Shown here: piece by piece, positions 6,084 to 9,858 of the stretch
Layout: each line of letters starts with the position of its first letter
Position numbering within the stretch: the first letter of the stretch is position 1
Assembly: GCA_052389435.1 (NCBI GenBank)
Contig: JBQTIB010000054.1
Coordinates: forward strand, 1-9,858
DNA: 9,858 bases
Direction: 5' to 3'
Source: JBQTKD01 sp052389435
GTDB lineage: Bacteria; Actinomycetota; Actinomycetes; Sporichthyales; Sporichthyaceae
Notes under the pieces: generated by a model
The model's input: the letters and a program-made list of their open reading frames with translations, nothing else
Database searches by the model: none
What the model was told of the DNA's origin: nothing
Made by a program: the position numbers and the translations under genes

Positions 6084-6338
6084 GTGGACGCACCGGTCGT
6101 GTTCTACAAGCCGGGCTGCCCGTTCGGGATCAGGCTGCGCGCCGCCCTGCGCCTGCACCGGGTGCCGCACCGCGCCGTGCGCTTCCGCGACGACGAGCAG
6201 GGCGCGGCGCAGGTCCGCGCCGTGAACGACGGCAACGAGATCTCCCCGACGGTGCACGTCGCGGGCCGCTGGCTGACCAACCCCGGCTGGCGCGAGGTCC
6301 AGGCCGCCGCTACGCCGGACGGCCGCAGTAACAGATGA
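6084..6338 (+). CDS. Glutaredoxin-like protein with CPFG active site
   Basis: The GTG at 6084 follows AGGAGG by four bases and yields 84 residues. The thioredoxin fold shows in VVFYKPGCPFGIRLRAAL (Cys12), RFRDDEQGAAQVRAVNDGN and the cis-proline block ISPTVHV (Pro55). This matches small actinobacterial glutaredoxin-like (mycoredoxin-related) proteins. In the common CPxC form a second cysteine resolves disulfides. Here it is Gly15, so only a monothiol mechanism, probably with mycothiol, is possible. The protein has no other cysteine. The gene is the only complete rightward one. Its last 29 bp overlap the end of the convergent TIGR03086 gene. Confidence 0.82.
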   Translation: MDAPVVFYKPGCPFGIRLRAALRLHRVPHRAVRFRDDEQGAAQVRAVNDGNEISPTVHVAGRWLTNPGWREVQAAATPDGRSNR

Positions 6339-6882
6339 ACTGCGTCTGATCGTCTGCGCCGGCGGGCGGTTCGACGGCGGGGCCGAAGGCGCCGGGGGAG
6401 CGGATGCCGTCGCCGAAGCTCTTGAGCAGGGCGAAGGCGTTCGCGACGCCGGCGGGGTCGAGGCGCTCGTCCTGACCGGTGGCGCGGGACAGGTCCCAGG
6501 TGTGGACGATCGTGTCGGCGCACAGCAGTCCGCCGACGACCGCGGCGAACGGCATGGTGCCGAAGCGCTGGGTGTCCACGACCTTGACGGCGCCGGACTC
6601 GTCGGCCATCGCCGCCTCGATGCCGCCGCGGGCCGTCCGCCAGGCCGAGGTCAGGTCGGCGTCGGGGGCGACGGGCTCCGGCGCGGTGCCGGTGAGCATC
6701 GCGGCCATGCCGCGGTGGACCTCGACGACGTGGGTGAGCAGGCCGCGGCCGTCCCACTCCGTACAGGGGGTAGGCGCCGCCCAGTCGGCGGGGGACAGCC
6801 GCGCGATCCGGTCGTCGAGACCGGCGGCGATTCGGATGTACCGCGCGCGGATCTCGGGGACGTCCAGGGTGGTGTCGGTCAT
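6310..6882 (-). CDS. TIGR03086 family metal-binding protein (DinB/MDMPI N-terminal fold), copy A
   Basis: The 190-residue protein starts with an ATG that overlaps the stop of the upstream 2H phosphoesterase gene (ATGA), so translation is probably coupled. Family blocks are PTPCTEWDGRGLLTHVVEVH, PFAAVVGGLLCADTIVHTWDL and RATGQDERLDPAG. His51, Asp123 and His127 align with the zinc ligands His52, Glu144 and His148 of Corynebacterium mycothiol-dependent maleylpyruvate isomerase, with Asp in place of Glu. Such DinB-like four-helix proteins are often mycothiol- or metal-dependent transferases or isomerases; this one's reaction is unknown. The C-terminus ICYCGRPA carries a CxC pair where many relatives read FLGR. 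Copy B lies at 7498-8070. Confidence 0.85.
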   Translation of the reverse strand: MTDTTLDVPEIRARYIRIAAGLDDRIARLSPADWAAPTPCTEWDGRGLLTHVVEVHRGMAAMLTGTAPEPVAPDADLTSAWRTARGGIEAAMADESGAVKVVDTQRFGTMPFAAVVGGLLCADTIVHTWDLSRATGQDERLDPAGVANAFALLKSFGDGIRSPGAFGPAVEPPAGADDQTQFICYCGRPA

Positions 6883-7436
6883 GCCTCGACGCTACCCACG
6901 GTCCCGGGGGCGGGGCTGCCGGGGTCGTGACTGTCGGGATCGTGGAAGGCGAGGATCCCCAGCGACTCCCAGGGTCCGCCCAGGTAGCGCCAGAGGGACA
7001 GCCCGAGGCCCTGGATTTCGAACGGCGCGAACGAGGCCGTCAGCGCGGCGAGGGTGGCCCGCGCCGTGGCGGGCTCGACCTTGTTCTGGACGGTGACGTG
7101 CGGCCGGAAGGGCTGCCGGTCCTGCGGGGTCAGCTCCGATCGCCATCGGCGGGCGAGCCGCTCCCGCAGGTCGGACAGCTCGGGGGAGGCGATGTCGTAG
7201 GCGACGCCGCGTCCGAGGCTGCGCAGGCCGACGACCTGCACGGCCAGCATCGGCCGGGCCGCCTCGGCGGTCAACGCCTCGCGCACCTGCGCGAGCAGCT
7301 CGCCCGGCACGGCGTGAAAGAGCGTCAGATGGGCCCCGACCTGGGTGCGACCGGGCGGAAAGAGCGCGGTGCGCTCGGCGTCGAATCGCCGCTGCGCGAC
7401 GGGATCGAGCGCCAGGGTGAGGATCAGCGGATGCAC
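6879..7436 (-). CDS. 2'-5' RNA ligase family protein (2H phosphoesterase)
   Basis: The GTG at 7436 has GGTGGA just upstream and gives 185 residues. Both signature H-x-T motifs are present: HLTLFH (His36, Thr38) and RPHVTVQNKV (His113, Thr115), about 75 residues apart as in LigT/2H proteins. The family hydrolyses or forms 2',3'-cyclic or 2'-5' phosphodiester bonds in RNA or nucleotides. The complete catalytic pair suggests activity, but the substrate is unknown. The acidic, proline-rich C-terminal tail (HDPDSHDPGSPAPGTVGSVEA region) is outside the core. The gene lies 61 bp after TIGR03086 copy B and overlaps copy A by four bases, so all three are probably one leftward operon. Confidence 0.85.
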   Translation of the reverse strand: MHPLILTLALDPVAQRRFDAERTALFPPGRTQVGAHLTLFHAVPGELLAQVREALTAEAARPMLAVQVVGLRSLGRGVAYDIASPELSDLRERLARRWRSELTPQDRQPFRPHVTVQNKVEPATARATLAALTASFAPFEIQGLGLSLWRYLGGPWESLGILAFHDPDSHDPGSPAPGTVGSVEA

Positions 7437-7467
7437 CGGTCCACCGTGCCACGCCGCGACGTGGCGC

Positions 7468-7507
7468 CTGCGGGCTACGCCCGGTGGCGGCTGCGGGCTA
7501 CGCCCGG
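7468..7507. repeat. Two direct copies of a 17-bp hairpin-forming repeat
   Basis: CTGCGGGCTACGCCCGG occurs exactly at 7468-7484 and 7491-7507, 23 bp apart. Each copy can form a CGGGC-3 nt-GCCCG hairpin. The second copy overlaps the TAG stop of TIGR03086 copy B (7498-7500), so the first looks like a duplicate of that gene end. On the leftward transcript the pair could act as an attenuator or stabilising structure before the 2H gene. Confidence 0.7.
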
Positions 7508-8070
7508 CGTCCGCAGAAGCAGACCAGACGCGTCTGCTCGTCGGCGCCCGCGGGCGGCTCGATCGCGGGACCGAACGCCCCGCCCGCGCGGATGCCCTCG
7601 CCGAAGCCCTGGAGCGTCGCGAACGCGTGCGCGACGCCGGCCGGATCGAGGCGATCGTCCTGCCCGGTGGCTCGGGCCAGGTCCCAGGTGTGCACGATCG
7701 TGTCGGCGCACAGCAGCCCCCCGACGACCGCGGCGAACGGCATCGTCGCGGAACGGAGGGTCTCGACGATCTCGACGGCCGCGGTCTCGCTCGAGACGGC
7801 CGCCTCGACGGCCGCGAAACCGTCGCGCCAGGCCTCGACGAGGTCCTCCTCCGGGCCGACGGGCTGCGGCGCCCCGCCGCCGACCATCGCGGCGATCGCC
7901 CGGTGCACCTCCACGACGTGGGTGATCAACCCGCGCACGTCCCAGGCCGTGCACGGGGTCGGCGTCGAGAAGTCGGCGGGGGACAGCCGCTCGATCCGGT
8001 CGTCGAAGCCGGTCGCGATGCGGCTGTAGCGGGTGCGGATCTCGGCCACGTCGAGGGAGTCGTCGGTCAT
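7498..8070 (-). CDS. TIGR03086 family metal-binding protein (DinB/MDMPI N-terminal fold), copy B
   Basis: This 190-residue protein is a paralogue of the protein encoded at 6310-6882. An ungapped alignment by eye gives 132 of 190 identical residues (about 69%). His51, Asp123 and His127 are conserved as putative metal ligands, in HVVEVH and CADTIVHTWDL. The block PFAAVVGGLLCADTIVHTWDL is unchanged between copies, while residues 60-110 have diverged. The C-terminal VCFCGRRA keeps the CxC pair. The start lies 13 bp after the STAS gene, with no strong Shine-Dalgarno. About nine bases upstream (GTAGCGTCG) match the region before copy A, so the duplication included a little flanking DNA. The metal and substrate are unknown. 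Confidence 0.85.
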   Translation of the reverse strand: MTDDSLDVAEIRTRYSRIATGFDDRIERLSPADFSTPTPCTAWDVRGLITHVVEVHRAIAAMVGGGAPQPVGPEEDLVEAWRDGFAAVEAAVSSETAAVEIVETLRSATMPFAAVVGGLLCADTIVHTWDLARATGQDDRLDPAGVAHAFATLQGFGEGIRAGGAFGPAIEPPAGADEQTRLVCFCGRRA

Positions 8071-8083
8071 GTCGGCGACGCTA

Positions 8084-8425
8084 CTACCGGGGCGGCGACG
8101 ACTCCGGCGGCTCGACGAACCGGAGGTCCGCCACCCGGTGCAGGCCGGTGATCTGGCAGAGCCGAGCCACCAGCGAGCCCGTCGCGACCAGCACGGTCGG
8201 TGCCAGCGGAACGACGTCCCACACGGTCCGGATGGCGCTGCTGTCCAGAAACGCCACTCCGGTGAGGTCGACGATGAACCCGTCGGGGGAACGGCTCACC
8301 TCGGCCAGCGCCGCGCGGAGCACCTCGGCGTTCCCGGCGTCGAACTCGCCCTTCGCCAGCAGCAGTCGGCCGTAGACGTCCACCGTCCCGAAGTCCTCCT
8401 GCGAGGAACGGATCGCGGGAATCAC
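8084..8425 (-). CDS. STAS-domain protein (anti-anti-sigma factor-like)
   Basis: The 113-residue protein is a single STAS domain. VDVYGRLLLAKGEFDAGNA forms the early strands, and FIVDLTGVAFLDSSAIRTVW contains the Asp-Ser-Ser motif, where Ser62 aligns with phosphorylated Ser58 of SpoIIAA. In that family the unphosphorylated form binds an anti-sigma kinase and frees a sigma factor. No partner kinase or sigma gene is in the window. The GTG at 8425 is the only start available, because an in-frame TAG lies about 11 codons upstream; the Shine-Dalgarno is poor. It is 13 bp from TIGR03086 copy B, and 131 bp separate it from the upstream MerR gene. A small STAS scaffold with another role is possible. 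Confidence 0.83.
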   Translation of the reverse strand: MIPAIRSSQEDFGTVDVYGRLLLAKGEFDAGNAEVLRAALAEVSRSPDGFIVDLTGVAFLDSSAIRTVWDVVPLAPTVLVATGSLVARLCQITGLHRVADLRFVEPPESSPPR

Positions 8426-8556
8426 GGAAACGTCAGCCCCTGGGTCGTCGAGGAATCGCTACTCCAGACGTGCCCCGACTCGCCGATCGGAAACGCAACG
8501 CTCGTGCGTCGCTTGTCGGCGCAGGCGGGTGCGCACGCCGCGCAGCGGTCCGGTGA
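8426..8556 (-). promoter_or_regulatory. Intergenic region with a weak SigB-like promoter before the STAS gene
   Basis: Read leftward, GTTT (8494-8491) is followed after exactly 14 bases by GGGGCA (8476-8471). This resembles the actinobacterial SigB-type pattern GTTT-N14-GGGTAT, although the -10 fit is poor. It would give a leader of about 40 bases before the GTG at 8425. No T-rich terminator for the MerR gene is seen. Confidence 0.25.
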
Positions 8557-9504
8557 CTACGCGGGGGCGTCCAGGACGGAAGCGCCCCGCCGGCGTGCCC
8601 CGAGCAGGCGGCGCGCGGTCGGCAGGTCGTCGGCGATCCCCACGCCCTCCGGCAGCCGCCGACCGGTCCAGCCGGGCCCCGCCGCCAAGACGAACGGCAC
8701 CACCTCGGCGAGTTGGCGCAGCAGCGTCGTGCGGGCCGTTTCGCGGCGGTGGGCGTACACCGCGATCGCGTCCGCTCCGGCGCGCGCGGCCGCCTCGAGC
8801 AGGACGTCGTCGGCGACCGAGGTGCCGAGCATCAGCGTCGGGACGGCGGCCTCGGCCAGCGCGACCTGCAGCGCCAGCAGCGACAGACCGTGCAACTCCT
8901 CCGCGGCGCAGGCCAGAACCACCCGCGGAGCGGAGCCCGCCGGGGGCGGCGCGGTCGACAGGGCGTGGTGCAGTGCCGCGGTCATCGCGTTGGCCAGGAC
9001 GATCTCGGCGCCGATGCACGCCGCAGCCTCGTCCGGGGTGTCCCGCCTGGCCAGCCGGGCCAGGGCGGGCCGACACAGCCGCTGCCAGGTGTGCACGACG
9101 CCGCGTTCGCGCAGGGCGTCGACGAGAGCGGCGGTGAGCGCCTCGGAGTTCAGCTCCCAGGCGGCGCCCGCGAACGCGGCCGGCGTGCGCGCCACCGGGG
9201 CGACCGTGGAGCTCGCCGTCCAGGCCGGAGTGCCGGTGGCCCCGCCCGCGCGCACCAGCTCGACGGCGGCTCGGGGCGGGGTGCCGGCGGCGACCAGACG
9301 CACGATCGTCTCGAGCTCGGCGACGTCCTGGTCGGAGTAGAGCCGGTGGGTCCCGCGCTCCTGCAGCGGACCCACCCCGTACCGGTGGTTCCACGTGCGC
9401 AGAGTCGACGGCGGAACGTTCAGGCGGCGCGCCACCGCGCCCGCTGTCCAGCGCCCGGCCTGCCGCGGCTGCGGCTGCGCGGACTGCTTCGAGGTGGTCG
9501 ACAC
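8557..9504 (-). CDS. MerR-family regulator with C-terminal cobalamin-binding domain (CarH/LitR-like, atypical)
   Basis: From the GTG at 9504 the protein is 315 residues. GRWTAGAVARRLNVPPSTLRTWNHRYG (about 17-43) is the MerR winged helix-turn-helix, with GTHRLYSDQDVAELE following. A helical region (about 120-185) precedes a B12-binding Rossmann domain: RVVLACAAEELHGLSLLAL (His205 in the position of the lower cobalt ligand), VPTLMLGTSV and ADAIAVYAH. CarH/LitR photoreceptors also carry a Wx9EH motif that supplies the upper histidine. Here the matching place reads about RRDTPDEAAACIGAEI, so the Trp is absent and the His is Ile168. It may bind cobalamin but probably not with CarH photochemistry. 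ATGs at 9534 and 9579 are alternative starts without clear ribosome sites. It is divergent from the cytochrome b gene. Confidence 0.8.
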   Translation of the reverse strand: MSTTSKQSAQPQPRQAGRWTAGAVARRLNVPPSTLRTWNHRYGVGPLQERGTHRLYSDQDVAELETIVRLVAAGTPPRAAVELVRAGGATGTPAWTASSTVAPVARTPAAFAGAAWELNSEALTAALVDALRERGVVHTWQRLCRPALARLARRDTPDEAAACIGAEIVLANAMTAALHHALSTAPPPAGSAPRVVLACAAEELHGLSLLALQVALAEAAVPTLMLGTSVADDVLLEAAARAGADAIAVYAHRRETARTTLLRQLAEVVPFVLAAGPGWTGRRLPEGVGIADDLPTARRLLGARRRGASVLDAPA

Positions 9505-9579
9505 CCCGGCATTGTCCCGCGTCCGGCCGTCCATCGCATAGACGGCACGCAATCGAGTTCGCGACCGATCCGGGTCCAC

Positions 9580-9603
9580 CGCCCGAAGGCGCGCCCGAAG
9601 GCG
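9580..9603. repeat. Two tandem copies of a 12-bp repeat
   Basis: CGCCCGAAGGCG occurs exactly at 9580-9591 and 9592-9603 in the spacer between the divergent MerR and cytochrome b genes. It may be a simple slippage duplication or part of a binding region. Confidence 0.6.
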
Positions 9604-9614
9604 TGCGCAGCTGC

Positions 9615-9657
9615 AACGAAACTGCGCAGATGTGAAACGAAGATGCGACGAACGTCG
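9615..9657. promoter_or_regulatory. Spaced ACGAA direct repeats, candidate regulator site
   Basis: Three related 11-mers occur in the same orientation: AACGAAACTGC (9615), AACGAAGATGC (9636) and GACGAACGTCG (9647). Starts are 21 and 11 bp apart, so they lie on about the same face of the helix. CarH of Thermus binds 11-bp direct repeats as an oligomer, and a MerR/B12 gene is adjacent. The repeats lie upstream of the cytochrome b gene. This is suggestive only. Confidence 0.35.
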
Positions 9658-9682
9658 CGTGGTGGCGGGGCCCTCGGCGACG

Positions 9683-9688
9683 TATGGT
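9683..9688 (+). promoter_or_regulatory. Candidate -10 box for cytochrome b gene
   Basis: TATGGT at 9683-9688 is the best -10-like hexamer in the spacer. No good -35 is found at 17-18 bp (TGGTGG or GTGGTG). Transcription would start near 9695, giving a leader of about 37 bases to the ATG at 9732. Confidence 0.3.
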
Positions 9689-9699
9689 GGAGCCCGTCG

Positions 9700-9735
9700 A
9701 TGGCGATGCAGGCGAGCTTCTGGGAGCGCGGATGA
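9700..9735 (+). CDS. Possible 11-residue leader peptide overlapping qcrB start
   Basis: ATG at 9700 opens MAMQASFWERG, and its TGA stop (9733-9735) overlaps the cytochrome b ATG (9732-9734) as ATGA. It begins only about 12 bases after the candidate -10 box, so it would be nearly leaderless. Short upstream ORFs coupled in this way occur in actinobacteria, but so short a frame can arise by chance. Confidence 0.25.
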   Translation: MAMQASFWERG

Positions 9736-9858
9736 GCGAGTTGAGCGGTGCCGCGAAGGCCGGGGCGGGGGTCGCGACCTATCTGGACGAGCGGGTCGGG
9801 CTGAACGCGGGGCTGAAGAAGAACATCCGCAAGGTGTTCCCGGAGCACTGGTCGTTCA
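9732..9858 (+). CDS. qcrB: Cytochrome bc1 complex cytochrome b subunit, N-terminus (partial)
   Basis: The ATG at 9732, preceded by GGGAG at five bases, starts a frame still open at the window edge (42 residues). ATYLDERVGLNAGLKKNIRKVFPEHWSF matches the N-terminus of actinobacterial QcrB, where a (V/I)RKVFPxHWSF segment precedes the first membrane helix. QcrB carries the b hemes and quinol sites of the menaquinol:cytochrome c reductase in the plasma membrane. In the usual order qcrC-qcrA-qcrB it directly follows qcrA. Here a MerR gene on the other strand lies upstream, so this may be a second, stand-alone qcrB. Only the N-terminus is available, so the assignment rests on that short block. Confidence 0.75.
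   Translation, partial: MSELSGAAKAGAGVATYLDERVGLNAGLKKNIRKVFPEHWSF

Noticed and set aside
6104..6757. Leftward 217-codon frame across the glutaredoxin-like and TIGR03086 genes
   Set aside because: Overlaps two well-supported genes in another frame and is Arg/Pro-rich.
8033..9340. Rightward 435-codon open frame
   Set aside because: Antisense to the STAS and MerR/B12 genes, rich in Ser/Ala/Arg and without a domain.

Overview
The window is high-GC DNA with strong G/C third-position bias, GTG starts and several actinobacterial family markers. These are an F420-type LLM oxidoreductase, two mycothiol-dependent maleylpyruvate isomerase-like DinB proteins, an actinobacterial glutaredoxin-like protein and the N-terminus of a QcrB-type cytochrome b. 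I infer a chromosomal segment of an actinomycete; the genus cannot be told. No rRNA, tRNA, CRISPR array, transposase or attachment site is visible.

Layout. Bases 1-45 may be the tail of a rightward gene. A leftward acyl-CoA/keto-acid catabolic cluster follows (104-3789). In order of transcription it encodes an enoyl-CoA isomerase-like crotonase, an F420/LLM oxidoreductase, a beta-keto acid cleavage enzyme (BKACE, DUF849) and a mesaconyl-CoA hydratase-like double-hotdog protein. A nearly identical 19-bp motif lies just upstream of the first and third genes, which suggests one regulator controls two transcripts. The substrate is unknown.

Bases 3836-4815 hold no intact gene. They contain the remains of a lipoprotein gene, with start codon lost and two frameshifts, and a start-less fragment of about 64 codons. 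Next comes a leftward rhomboid protease and a small four-helix membrane protein with regularly spaced methionines. The latter is divergent from a glutaredoxin-like gene across a spacer with a perfect 18-bp palindrome.

From 6310 to about 9504 all genes again point left: a MerR/cobalamin-binding regulator, a STAS-domain anti-anti-sigma-like protein, a DinB/TIGR03086 protein, a 2H phosphoesterase (2'-5' RNA ligase family) and a second TIGR03086 protein. The two TIGR03086 copies are the same length and about 70% identical, so they are a local duplication. At the right edge a rightward cytochrome b (qcrB-like) gene begins. Its upstream region carries 12-bp tandem repeats and spaced ACGAA repeats next to the MerR gene.
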